This document shows positions 39,388 to 49,705 of a stretch of 64,000 bases of DNA, one piece after another (position 1 is the stretch's first letter; every line of letters starts with the position of its first letter). The notes under the pieces were generated by a model, which was not told where the DNA came from, ran no database searches, and worked only from the letters and a program-made list of their open reading frames with translations. The stretch covers positions 1-64,000 of the forward strand of contig NZ_JAEX01000011.1 in NCBI RefSeq assembly GCF_000519125.1, given 5' to 3'. The position numbers and the translations under genes are program-made. This DNA is from Desulfocurvus vexinensis DSM 17965. Its GTDB lineage: Bacteria > Desulfobacterota > Desulfovibrionia > Desulfovibrionales > Desulfovibrionaceae.

Positions 39388-39640
39388 CACGTGCGAAGCG
39401 ATCGCGGCCCTGCGCTTCGCGCGGCTACACGCGCCCCCACCGCCACACATGCGAAGACGACAAACCGCCCCGGTGCTCCGCGCGGCCACACGCGGGCCTG
39501 CGCGCACCATACGCGCCTGCGCGCACTTGGGAGCCCGGGGCGGCGAGGTTTTCCCGCGCCGTCAAGCCGCGCCATACGCGCCTGCGCGCATCCGGAAGCA
39601 TGATTCCTGGGGCCGCGCGGGGTTCTACCCTCCACAGCCG
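39388..39640. repeat. Imperfect ~60-bp tandem repeats
   Basis: CACGTGCGAAG (39388) recurs as CACATGCGAAG (39445). CGCGCGGCTACACGCG (39418-39433) recurs as CGCGCGGCCACACGCG (39479-39494). CCATACGCGCCTGCGCGCA is present exactly at 39508-39526 and 39572-39590. The spacings of 57-64 bases suggest a diverged array of three or four units. Confidence 0.6.
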
Positions 39641-39669
39641 GGAAAATCCTCTGGCCCCGAGAAAAAGCC

Positions 39670-39697
39670 TTGACCTCAAATTGGTAATAGTTATTAT
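39670..39697 (+). promoter_or_regulatory. Promoter of the 115-residue gene upstream of dsrA
   Basis: TTGACC (39670-39675) and TATTAT (39692-39697) are 16 bases apart within an AT-rich island. The sequence GGTAATAGTTATTATTAAG overlapping the -10 has a TAATA/TATTA dyad and some resemblance to a Fur box (about 12 of 19 positions). A second TTGACA occurs at 39754-39759. Confidence 0.45.
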
Positions 39698-39862
39698 TAA
39701 GACAGGATCGCATGCCGCTACGGCAGACGCGGCCTGCGAGACACCTCCGAGGTTTGACAGGTATCCACACGGGACAAATCCCCCCGGGCGCGGCCCGGGG
39801 GGAGCTCCGGGGCAGACGGACCGGGCGCGCCGAGGCAGGCGCCCCGCGCAAGGGAGGACGAC

Positions 39863-40210
39863 ATGAGCCAGCTCAATCAATTCAGGAACCTGCACATCGA
39901 CTGGGACATGGAGCCCGCCGACGCCGTGGCGCTGTATCTCGAATGGGGCAACAGCGGCTATGGAGGCAGCTACGAGAATCGCGTCAAGAGCAGGAACGAC
40001 GTGTCCAACTATTTCGTGGTCTACAACTGGGAGGACGGCCCCACGGTCTGCCTGGTGCGCAGGACCATGGAGGGTGCCGAGGACCTGGCCTGCCTGCGGC
40101 CCCCGGCGGACATCCGCCGCCGCTTCGAGCAGGAGGTCGGCGGCAACAAGGGCGTCTACCCCATCAACGGCGAGATCAGAGGGTGGCTCGAAAAGGAGCT
40201 GTACAACTGA
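39863..40210 (+). CDS. Unknown acidic protein upstream of dsrAB
   Basis: A 115-residue soluble protein (MSQLNQFRNLHIDWDMEPADAVALYLEWGNSG...). It is rich in aromatic and acidic residues (NYFVVYNWEDGP) with two cysteines. I do not recognise a characterised family. ATG 39863 follows GGGAGGA. It has its own promoter and a strong terminator, so it is not part of the dsr transcript. Confidence 0.75.
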   Translation: MSQLNQFRNLHIDWDMEPADAVALYLEWGNSGYGGSYENRVKSRNDVSNYFVVYNWEDGPTVCLVRRTMEGAEDLACLRPPADIRRRFEQEVGGNKGVYPINGEIRGWLEKELYN

Positions 40211-40232
40211 CGCCGCGTGGCTCCTGGCAAGG

Positions 40233-40262
40233 GGGCCGGGCCTTCGGGCCCGGCCCTTTTTT
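40233..40262 (+). terminator. Intrinsic terminator before the dsr region
   Basis: A perfect 10-bp stem (40233-40242 with 40247-40256) is capped by TTCG and followed by six T residues. Confidence 0.9.
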
Positions 40263-40559
40263 GTTGCGCGCCGCCGTGCCGGGGCGCCGTGGCGAGGGGC
40301 GCGGCGCCGTTCCCTCAGGCGGCTGCGCCAGCCGAAAATAGTGCTTGCCTTGGCGGCCCGGAGGTGTAGGTTGAAAGAACTTTCCGGGGCGGACCCCGGC
40401 GGGCTCCCTGCGGCGCAGGGAGCGCCGGAACGTGCCGGAATCACTCGGCAACCATCTGCAAGCGCCCGGCTCCCGGGGCCGTGAGACTGAGAGTCGTTCG
40501 CGGGACTGTACCGCCCGTGTCGAGTGTGCTATTTCGCCAATGCGTCCGGGCATTTTGAG

Positions 40560-40622
40560 TTGACAAAAACCGGGCTTCCAGCCTAGCGTCCAGTAGTTCC
40601 TCCGTTGTGAATTTGTTCACGA
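40560..40622 (+). promoter_or_regulatory. dsrAB promoter element and Rex-type operator
   Basis: TTGACA (40560-40565) is followed after 18 bases by a weak TAGCGT (40584-40589). The 18-base dyad TTGTGAA-TTTG-TTCACGA (40605-40622) matches the Rex consensus TTGTGAANNNNTTCACAA at all but one of its 14 specified positions. It also fits the related CRP/FNR (HcpR) pattern TTGTGA-N6-TCACAA. It would lie just downstream of the transcription start, a repressor position. Confidence 0.6.
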
Positions 40623-40767
40623 CGAGCGCCCGGTCGGCGGGGGGATGCCGGGCGGAGCGCGGGCAGACAGTGGGGCAATCCGTCGCCTCTGCGGAGCCGA
40701 AAGGGCCGCGAGGTGCCGTGTTTTTCATGAGGCAGAAACATCATTCTAGAACAATGGAGGTAAGAGA

Positions 40768-42081
40768 ATGGCAAAACACAAGACTCCGTTGTTGGACCAA
40801 TTAGAGTCTGGGCCCTGGCCTAGCTTCGTGTCCGACATCAAACAGGAGGCCGAGCATCGGCACGCCAATCCGGCTGGCATCGAGTACCAGATCCCCGTTG
40901 ACGTCTGCGACGACCTTCTGGGCCTTCTGGAGATGTCCTACGAGGATGGCGAAACCCACTGGAAGCACGGCGGCATCGTGGGCGTGTTCGGCTACGGCGG
41001 CGGCGTCATCGGTCGCTACTGCGACCAGCCCCAGAAGTTCCCGGGCGTGGCCCACTTCCACACCGTGCGCGTGGCCCAGCCCGCTGGCATGTACTACTCC
41101 ACCGAGTACCTGCGCGCCCTGATGGACCTGTGGGACTTCCGCGGCTCCGGCCTGACCAACATGCACGGCGCCACCGGCGACCTCGTGTGGCTGGGCACGT
41201 CCACCCAGCAGCTTGAGGAGATCTTCTGGACCCTGACCCACGACCTGAACACCGACCTGGGCGGTTCCGGCTCCAACCTGCGCACCCCGTCCTGCTGCCT
41301 GGGCCAGTCGCGCTGCGAGTTCGCCTGCTACGACGCGCAGGACCTGAACTACAACATGACCCTGGAGTACCAGGACGAGCTGCACCGTCCCGCGTTCCCC
41401 TACAAGTTCAAGTTCAAGTTCGACGCCTGCCCCAACGGCTGCGTGGCCTCCATCGCCCGTTCCGACTTCTCGGTCATCGGCACCTGGAAGGACGACATCA
41501 AGATCGACCAGGACGCCGTGAAGGGCTACGTGAAGGGCGAGTTCGCCCCCAACGCGGGCGCCCACTCCGGCCGCGACTGGGGCAAGTTCGACATCGAGAA
41601 GGAAGTCGTGGCCCTGTGCCCCACCGGGTGCATGAGCTGGGACGGCTCCAAGCTCTCGATCGACAACAAGGAATGCTACCGCTGCATGCACTGCATCAAC
41701 ACCATGCCCCGCGCCCTGCACATCGGTGACGAGCGCGGCGCGTCCATCTTCGTCGGCGCCAAGGCCCCGATCCTGGACGGCGCGCAGATGGGCTCCCTGC
41801 TGGTGCCCTTCGTCCCCGTCGAGGAGCCCTACGACGAGGTCAAGGAAGTGGTCGAGAACCTGTGGGATTGGTGGATGGAGGAAGGCAAGAACCGCGAGCG
41901 CATCGGTGAGACCATTCGCCGCATGAGCTTCCAGAAGATGCTGGAAGTCACCGGCATCAAGGCCGACCCGCGCCACGTCCAGGAGCCTCGTACCAACCCC
42001 TACATCTTCTGGAAGGAAGAGGATGTCACCGGTGGTTGGGAGCGCGACATCAACGAGTTCCGCAAGAGACACCAGAGATAG
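40768..42081 (+). CDS. dsrA: Dissimilatory sulfite reductase alpha subunit
   Basis: A 437-residue catalytic subunit of the cytoplasmic DsrAB complex, which reduces sulfite to a DsrC-bound trisulfide with six-electron chemistry at siroheme-[4Fe-4S]. The cofactor cysteines are at C177, C183, C221 and C225 ([12 protein letters not shown] and CPNGC), at the same numbers as in D. vulgaris. The inserted ferredoxin domain has C284/C288 (LCPTGC) and C303-x2-C306-x2-C309. GGAGGTAAG precedes the start. First gene of dsrABD. Confidence 0.98.
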   Translation: MAKHKTPLLDQLESGPWPSFVSDIKQEAEHRHANPAGIEYQIPVDVCDDLLGLLEMSYEDGETHWKHGGIVGVFGYGGGVIGRYCDQPQKFPGVAHFHTVRVAQPAGMYYSTEYLRALMDLWDFRGSGLTNMHGATGDLVWLGTSTQQLEEIFWTLTHDLNTDLGGSGSNLRTPSCCLGQSRCEFACYDAQDLNYNMTLEYQDELHRPAFPYKFKFKFDACPNGCVASIARSDFSVIGTWKDDIKIDQDAVKGYVKGEFAPNAGAHSGRDWGKFDIEKEVVALCPTGCMSWDGSKLSIDNKECYRCMHCINTMPRALHIGDERGASIFVGAKAPILDGAQMGSLLVPFVPVEEPYDEVKEVVENLWDWWMEEGKNRERIGETIRRMSFQKMLEVTGIKADPRHVQEPRTNPYIFWKEEDVTGGWERDINEFRKRHQR

Positions 42082-42094
42082 GGGGTCGAATACA

Positions 42095-43240
42095 ATGGCA
42101 TTCATTTCTGCTGGATACAATCCTGAAAAACCCATGGAAGGCCGTATCTCCGATATCGGCCCGCGCAAGTACGACGAATTCTATCCGCCGGTCATTGCCC
42201 GCAACAAGGGCAAATGGCTGTACCACGAGATCATCGAGCCTGGCGTCCTGATGCACAAGGCCGAGAGCGGCGAGGAAGTCTACACCGTGCGCTGCGGTGG
42301 CGCCCGCCTGATGTCCGTCACCCACGTCCGCGAGATCTGCGACATCGCCGACAAGTTCAGTGGCGGCAAGCTGCGCTTCACCACCCGCAACAACATCGAG
42401 TTCATGGTCGAGACCAAGGCCGAGGCCCTGAAGCTCAAGGCCGAGCTGAACTCGCGCAAGTTCGCGGCTGGCTCGCACAAGTTCCCCGTCGGCGGCACCG
42501 GCGCCGGCATCACCAACATCGTGCACACCCAGGGCTGGGTCCACTGCCACACCCCCGCCACCGACGCCTCCGGCACCGTCAAGGTTGTCATGGACGAGGT
42601 GTTCGCGGAGTTCGGCGCCCACAACATGCCCGCCCCGCTGCGCATCTCCATGGCCTGCTGCCTGAACATGTGCGGCGCCGTGCACTGCTCCGACATCGCC
42701 ATCCTGGGCTACCACCGCAAGCCGCCGCTGATCGACCACGAGTACCTCGACAACCTGTGCGAGATCCCGCTGGCCGTGGCCGCCTGCCCCACGGGCGCCA
42801 TCCGTCCGACCAAGACCGAGTTCAACGGCAAGACCGTGAACACCGTGGCGATCAAGAACGAGCGTTGCATGTTCTGCGGCAACTGCTACACCATGTGCCC
42901 CTCGCTGCCGCTGTCCGACAAGGAAGGCGACGGTCTGGTCATCATGGCTGGTGGCAAGATCTCCAACCGCATCAGCAACCCCAAGTTCTCCAAGGTCGTC
43001 GTGGCCTTCATTCCCAACGAGCCGCCCCGCTGGCCGTCCCTGTCCAAGATCATCCGCCAGATCGTGGATGCCTACGCCAAGGACGCCCGCAAGTACGAGC
43101 GCCTGGGTGCCTGGGCCGAGCGCATCGGCTGGGAGCGCTTCTTCGAGAAGTGCGGCCTGGAGTTCACCGAGCACCTGATCGACGACTTCCGTGATCCGGC
43201 GTACTACACCTGGCGCCAGACCACGAACTTCAAGTGGTAG
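42095..43240 (+). CDS. dsrB: Dissimilatory sulfite reductase beta subunit
   Basis: A 381-residue partner of DsrA. The siroheme-cluster ligands are C151 (WVHCHTP) and C188/C189/C193 (ACCLNMCG), with C198 further on. The ferredoxin domain has C231 (CPTGA) and C258-C261-C264-C268 ([11 protein letters not shown]). ATG 42095 lies 13 bases after the dsrA stop with GGGGG upstream. Substrate-binding Arg/Lys residues of the sulfite site appear in TTRNN and SHKFPVGG. Confidence 0.98.
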   Translation: MAFISAGYNPEKPMEGRISDIGPRKYDEFYPPVIARNKGKWLYHEIIEPGVLMHKAESGEEVYTVRCGGARLMSVTHVREICDIADKFSGGKLRFTTRNNIEFMVETKAEALKLKAELNSRKFAAGSHKFPVGGTGAGITNIVHTQGWVHCHTPATDASGTVKVVMDEVFAEFGAHNMPAPLRISMACCLNMCGAVHCSDIAILGYHRKPPLIDHEYLDNLCEIPLAVAACPTGAIRPTKTEFNGKTVNTVAIKNERCMFCGNCYTMCPSLPLSDKEGDGLVIMAGGKISNRISNPKFSKVVVAFIPNEPPRWPSLSKIIRQIVDAYAKDARKYERLGAWAERIGWERFFEKCGLEFTEHLIDDFRDPAYYTWRQTTNFKW

Positions 43241-43257
43241 TTTGAGCGTATCAACCT

Positions 43258-43281
43258 GGGGCGCGGGGCAACCCGCGCCCC
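43258..43281 (+). promoter_or_regulatory. GNRA-capped hairpin between dsrB and dsrD
   Basis: A perfect 10-bp stem (43258-43267 with 43272-43281) carries a GCAA tetraloop. With no T-tract it is more likely an mRNA processing or stabilising element than a terminator. Confidence 0.6.
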
Positions 43282-43302
43282 AATCAACTCAAGGGGTGGA
43301 TC

Positions 43303-43545
43303 ATGACCATTGACATGTCGACCGCGAAGCAGCAGGTCATCGACTTCTGCAGCTCCAAGAGCAAAACCAAGTTCTACTTCAACGACTTCCTCAAGGTCTT
43401 CCCCGACGAGAAGGCCCGTGACGTGAAGAAGGTCCTGACCCAGCTGGTGCAGGAAGAGATTCTGGAGTTCTGGTCCTCGGGCAGCACCACCATGTACGGC
43501 CTCAAGGGCGCCGGCAAGCAGGCGCACTCCGAGGGCGAGGACTAG
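43303..43545 (+). CDS. dsrD: DsrD, activator of DsrAB
   Basis: An 80-residue winged-helix-like protein that is always linked to dsrAB in sulfate reducers. Biochemical work (established knowledge) has shown that it binds DsrAB and stimulates sulfite reduction. The sequence (AKQQVIDFCSSKSKTKFYFNDFLKVFPDEKARDVKKVL...ILEFWSSGSTTMYGLK) is typical of the family. AAGGGGTGG precedes the start. A strong terminator lies about 100 bases after its stop. Confidence 0.97.
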   Translation: MTIDMSTAKQQVIDFCSSKSKTKFYFNDFLKVFPDEKARDVKKVLTQLVQEEILEFWSSGSTTMYGLKGAGKQAHSEGED

Positions 43546-43642
43546 GCATCGCTTTCGCGGCGGCGCCCCGCGCGCAGCCGCCCGCGAGCCCGCACGCCCC
43601 GCACTGTGCGGAGCGCAAGGATTTTCACGGATCGACGAAAGG

Positions 43643-43692
43643 CCGATTCCGACGGGCAGCCCCCTGACTTGCCCGAGGAATCGGTTTTTTTT
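43643..43692 (+). terminator. Intrinsic terminator directly upstream of dsrN/cobB
   Basis: An outer 8-bp stem (43643-43650 with 43677-43684) and an inner 6-bp stem (43653-43658 with 43670-43675) are followed by eight T residues (43685-43692). The T-tract touches the GGGAG ribosome site (43693) of the next gene. It either ends the dsrABD transcript or acts as an attenuator. Confidence 0.85.
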
Positions 43693-43704
43693 GGGAGTGC
43701 GCCC

Positions 43705-45096
43705 ATGGCGACCACGAGCCCGCCCCGCTTCATCCTCGCCGGGCTGTCCGGCGGCGCGGGGAAGACCATCTGCACCCTGGGCCTGTGCCGGGCCCTGGCC
43801 CGGGCCGACCACGCGGTCGCGCCCTTCAAGAAGGGCCCCGACTACATCGACGCCGTCTGGCTCGGGCTGGCCGCCGGGCGCCCGGCCACCAACCTCGACC
43901 CCTTCTTCCTGGACCCGGAAACCCTGCGCGCCCTGTTCCTGGACCGCGCCCGGGGGCAGGACGTGGCCGTGGTCGAGGGCAACCGGGGCCTGTTCGACGG
44001 GCTGGACCGCGAGGGCTCCTGCTCCACCGCCGCCCTGGCCCGGACCCTGGACGCCCCGGTGGTGCTGGTCATGGACTGCACCAAGATGACCCGCACCGCC
44101 GCCGCCGTGCTCCAGGGCGTGGCGGGCTTCGAGCCCGGGCTGCGCCTGGGCGGGGTGATCCTCAACCGCACGGCGGGCCACCGCCACCGCGAGATCCTGC
44201 GCGAGAGCATCGAGCACCACACGGGCATCCCCGTGCTGGGCACCCTGCCCAAGCTGGACCCCGACCCCATCCCCGAGCGGCACATGGGGCTCATCTCCAA
44301 CCGCGAGCACGGCGGCCAGGAGGAAATCCTGGACGGGCTGGCCCGCGTGCTGGCCGACAACGTGGACCTGGCGCGCATCCTGGACCTGGCGCGCGCGGCC
44401 CCGGCCCTGAGCGCGCCGCAAAAGCCCCTGTGGCCCGAGCCCGCCGCCTCCGCCGGGGTGACCATCGGCTATGTGCGCGACGCGGCCCTGTGGTTCTACT
44501 ACGAGGAGAACCTGGAGGCCCTGCGCCGGGCCGGGGCCGCGCTGGTCGAGCTGTCCCTGCTGGACCCTGCGCCCTGGCCGGAAATCCACGGCCTCTACCT
44601 GGGCGGCGGGTTCCCCGAAACCATGGCCGGGCCCCTGGCCGCCAACGTGGCCGTGCGCGAACGCGTGCGCGCCCTGGCCCTGGGCGGGCTGCCCGTCTAC
44701 GCCGAATGCGGGGGCTTCATGTACCTGGCCCGCAGCCTGACCTGGGAGGGTCGCAGCTGGCCCATGGCCGGGGTCTTCGACGTGGACACCGAGGTCTGCC
44801 CGCGGCCCAGCGGCCTGGGCTACGTGCGCGCCGAGGTGGTGCGCGAGAACCCCTTCCACCCCCTGGGCGCGCTGCTGCCCGGGCACGAATTCCACTACTC
44901 GCGCTGCGCGGCCCCGGTGCCGGACAATCTGCCCTTCGCCCTGGCCATGCGCCGGGGCCACGGCATGCACGGCGGGCACGACGGGCTGGTGCGCGCCAAC
45001 ACCTTCGCCGGATACGCGCACATCCACGCCCTGGCCGCGCCCTGGTGGGCGCCGCGCTTCGTGGCCGCCGCCCGCGCCAGGCGGGACGGGGCCTGA
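43705..45096 (+). CDS. dsrN: CobB/CbiA-type a,c-diamide synthase in the dsrN position
   Basis: A 463-residue ATP- and glutamine-dependent amidase. The N-terminal domain has the P-loop-like AGLSGGAGKT and FKKGPDYIDAVW. The C-terminal class I glutaminase domain has LYLGGGFPE, the nucleophile in YAECGGFMYL, and FHYSR with a GYAHIHAL histidine motif near the end. CbiA/CobB amidates cobyrinate. In the dsr gene neighbourhood the homologue is called DsrN and is proposed to amidate siroheme to siroamide, the form found in Dsr. ATG 43705 has GGGAG upstream. Both functions remain possible for this copy. Confidence 0.85.
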   Translation: MATTSPPRFILAGLSGGAGKTICTLGLCRALARADHAVAPFKKGPDYIDAVWLGLAAGRPATNLDPFFLDPETLRALFLDRARGQDVAVVEGNRGLFDGLDREGSCSTAALARTLDAPVVLVMDCTKMTRTAAAVLQGVAGFEPGLRLGGVILNRTAGHRHREILRESIEHHTGIPVLGTLPKLDPDPIPERHMGLISNREHGGQEEILDGLARVLADNVDLARILDLARAAPALSAPQKPLWPEPAASAGVTIGYVRDAALWFYYEENLEALRRAGAALVELSLLDPAPWPEIHGLYLGGGFPETMAGPLAANVAVRERVRALALGGLPVYAECGGFMYLARSLTWEGRSWPMAGVFDVDTEVCPRPSGLGYVRAEVVRENPFHPLGALLPGHEFHYSRCAAPVPDNLPFALAMRRGHGMHGGHDGLVRANTFAGYAHIHALAAPWWAPRFVAAARARRDGA

Positions 45097-45098
45097 CC

Positions 45099-45836
45099 GT
45101 GCGCCTGGCCGTGCTCTCGGACATCCACGCCAACCTGGACGCCCTGCGGGCCGTGCTGGCCGACATGGACGCCCTGGGCGTCACGCAGGCGGTGAGCCTG
45201 GGCGACGTCATCGGCTACGGGCCGGACCCCGAGGCCTGCGTGGCGCTGGTGCGCGAGCGGGGCATCCCCTCGGTGCTGGGCAACCACGAGCACGCCATGC
45301 TGCGCGAGGCGCACAAGCGCTGGTTCAACCCCCAGGCGCGCCGGGCCGTGGAGATTACTGAGACGCTCATCGGGGCGGACACCCGCGCCTGGCTGCGCAC
45401 CCTGCCCACGTCCCTGGTGGTGGCCGGGGCGCGCTGCGTGCACGGCTACCCGCCCGACAACCTGCACCTGTACCTGCACGCCGTGAGCGACGCGCGCCTG
45501 GAGCAGACCCTGGCCCATATGGCCGAGCCGCTGTGCTTCGTGGGCCACACCCACGACCTGGCCCAGGCGCACTGGGACGGCGCGCGCCTTTCGCGCGGCG
45601 TGCTGCCCCCCGGGGCCCTGGCCCTGGAGCGCGGCAGCCGCCATCTGCTGAGCGTGGGCAGCGTGGGCCAGCCGCGCGACGACTTCGACACCACGGCCAA
45701 ATACGCGGTCTACGACCCCGCGAACCACGTCTGCGAGGTGCGCTGTGTGGCCTACGACGCCCGGCCCGTGGCCGAGCGCATCCTGGCCCTGGGCGTGCCG
45801 GACACCTACGCCCGGCGCCTGGGCACGGGGCACTGA
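45099..45836 (+). CDS. Calcineurin-like metallophosphoesterase
   Basis: A 245-residue phosphoesterase of the YfcE/ApaH-related superfamily. The dinuclear metal motifs are all present: SDIHAN (DxH), LGDVIGYGPDP (GDxxxxG), GNHEHA (GNHE) and FVGHTHD (GHTH). GTG 45099 follows the dsrN stop by two bases; the start MRLAVLSDIHAN is standard for the family. It ends two bases before a Ser/Thr kinase gene, making a phosphatase-kinase pair plausible. Confidence 0.9.
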   Translation: MRLAVLSDIHANLDALRAVLADMDALGVTQAVSLGDVIGYGPDPEACVALVRERGIPSVLGNHEHAMLREAHKRWFNPQARRAVEITETLIGADTRAWLRTLPTSLVVAGARCVHGYPPDNLHLYLHAVSDARLEQTLAHMAEPLCFVGHTHDLAQAHWDGARLSRGVLPPGALALERGSRHLLSVGSVGQPRDDFDTTAKYAVYDPANHVCEVRCVAYDARPVAERILALGVPDTYARRLGTGH

Positions 45837-45838
45837 CC

Positions 45839-47179
45839 ATGCGCGTCATCGGCGGCTACGCGGTGCTGGGGCTGCTGGGGCGCGGCGGCATGGGCGCGGT
45901 GTACAAGGTGCGCCACCTGGGCCTGGGCCGCGTGGCGGCCCTGAAGCTCCTGGCGCCCGCCCCGGAGCTGCTGGCCGTGGCCGGGGCGGCGGAGCTTGAG
46001 CGCCGCTTCCTGGCCGAGGCCAGGACCATGGCCGCCCTGCACCACGACAATATCGCCCCGGTGTGGGACCTGGGCCGCGACCACCTCGGGCGGCCCTATT
46101 TCGTCATGGACTACGGCTGCACCACCGTGGGCGGGCTCATCGGCGAGACCTACCGGGCCGAGGCCCCCTCGCGGGCCCTGCCCCTGGCCCGCGCGGCGGA
46201 CGTGGCCCTGCAGACCCTGGCGGGCTTGGCCCGGCTGCACTACGCGGGCATCGTCCACCGCGACGTGAAGCCCTTCAACCTGCTGCTGGACGGCCCCCGG
46301 GTGCGGCTCATTGATCTTGGCCTGTCGCGGCTGCGCGGCGAGCGCATGGCCCTGCACCCCTCGGAGAAGGTCGGCTCGCCGTTCTACGCCGCCCCGGAGC
46401 AGGAGGCCGACCCCGAGGCCGCCGACGCGCGCAGCGACCTCTACGCCGTGGGCGTGACCCTGGCCCACCTGCTCACCGGGCGGCTGCCCCTGCCCGGCGC
46501 GCCCCGGCCCTCGGCGCTGTGCCCCGACCTGGACGCGGACTGGGACGCCTTCCTGGCCCGGGCCTGCGCGCCGGACCCGGCCCGGCGCTTCGCCTCGGCC
46601 CGCGCCATGGCTGCGGCCCTGGCCGCACTGCTGGCGGCCTGGAACGAGCGCACCGCCCGGGCCTGCGCCCTGGCGCCCGGGCCCGTGGCCCCGGCTGCGG
46701 CCCCCGCGCCCGGCCCGCTGCGCGCCGCGCCCGTGAAGACCGGCCCGCGCACGGGCCCCGAAGCCTTCGGGCTGGACGCCCTGTGGCGGCCCCGCGCCTA
46801 TCCGCCCACGGCCTTTTGCGAGCGGGGCGACGGCACCGTGGCCGAAGAGCGGTCGGGACTGCTCTGGGAGCGCGACGGCACGCCCTACGCCGTGGACTAC
46901 GCCCAGGCCCTGGAGCACGTGGCGGCCCTGAACCGCGCGGCCCTGGGCGGCCACGCGGACTGGCGCCTGCCCACGGTGCCGGAACTCACGACCCTGCTGC
47001 GGCCCGTGGCCCGGGGGCAGGACCACTGCCTGGAGCCCTGCTTCGACCCCGCCCGGGCCCGGCTGTGGTCGGCGGACCGGCGGACCTTCCACAGCGCCTG
47101 GAGCGCCGACGCCGAACTGGGGCACATCGCCCACCACGACCTCGACTGCCGCCTCTTCGCCCGCGCCGTGCGCGGGTAG
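45839..47179 (+). CDS. Ser/Thr protein kinase fused to a DUF1566 (Lcl-type) domain
   Basis: A 446-residue Hanks-type kinase. The glycine loop is GLLGRGGMGAVY (11-22), with the ATP lysine K36, HRDVKPFNLLL with catalytic D142 and N147, metal-binding D159 in a DLG variant of DFG, and the YAAPEQ activation-loop motif; the kinase looks active. After a Pro/Ala-rich linker (about 290-320), residues 330-446 form a DUF1566 domain with its WRLPTVPELTTLL hallmark. No membrane segment is seen. Coupled to the upstream phosphoesterase and possibly co-transcribed with dsrN. Confidence 0.9.
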   Translation: MRVIGGYAVLGLLGRGGMGAVYKVRHLGLGRVAALKLLAPAPELLAVAGAAELERRFLAEARTMAALHHDNIAPVWDLGRDHLGRPYFVMDYGCTTVGGLIGETYRAEAPSRALPLARAADVALQTLAGLARLHYAGIVHRDVKPFNLLLDGPRVRLIDLGLSRLRGERMALHPSEKVGSPFYAAPEQEADPEAADARSDLYAVGVTLAHLLTGRLPLPGAPRPSALCPDLDADWDAFLARACAPDPARRFASARAMAAALAALLAAWNERTARACALAPGPVAPAAAPAPGPLRAAPVKTGPRTGPEAFGLDALWRPRAYPPTAFCERGDGTVAEERSGLLWERDGTPYAVDYAQALEHVAALNRAALGGHADWRLPTVPELTTLLRPVARGQDHCLEPCFDPARARLWSADRRTFHSAWSADAELGHIAHHDLDCRLFARAVRG

Positions 47180-47268
47180 GGCGTGCCCACAGTCATTGCG
47201 CCTGCCCGTCGGGGCCGGGCCGCTCCTGTCGCCGTGCGCAGGGCCGGGCCCGGGCTTGCGCGCCGGGA

Positions 47269-47305
47269 AAAAGGGGCTGCCCCGCCAGCGGGGGCAGCCC
47301 CTTTT
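47269..47305. terminator. Bidirectional terminator
   Basis: A perfect 15-bp inverted repeat (47269-47283 with 47291-47305), A-rich on the left and T-rich on the right, lies between the convergent kinase and helicase genes. Confidence 0.85.
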
Positions 47306-47392
47306 CCGGGCGCGGCGGACAATGCATCGCTTGGCAGCCAGGGGCCCTGCCGCCGGGCACGCCTGCGCAGCGCCGGGGCGCCCGCCGCGCGG

Positions 47393-49624
<2,232 letters not shown>

Positions 49625-49705
49625 CTTGGGGTGCGGGCGCGCATGGCGGCGGCGGGGCGCGCCCGGCGGGGTTGGGGGTTGGCGTGCCGCCGGGGGCCAA
49701 GTCTG

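Larger units (their letters stand above)
39202..39862. other. 660-base intergenic region with decayed repeats and an AT-rich promoter
   Basis: The first two thirds contain imperfect tandem repeats of about 60 bp (39388-39640). An AT-rich island at about 39660-39705 carries a promoter. No terminator with a T-tract is obvious after the five-gene operon. Open frames here are repetitive and not convincing. Confidence 0.5.
40211..40767. other. dsrA upstream region
   Basis: After the terminator of the preceding gene the region shows several hairpins, including a perfect 9-bp one (40403-40411 with 40415-40423). Then come a TTGACA element (40560) and the Rex-type dyad (40605-40622), followed by a leader of about 170 bases ending in GGAGGTAAG before dsrA. 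No protein gene is apparent. A structured leader or small RNA cannot be excluded. Confidence 0.5.
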
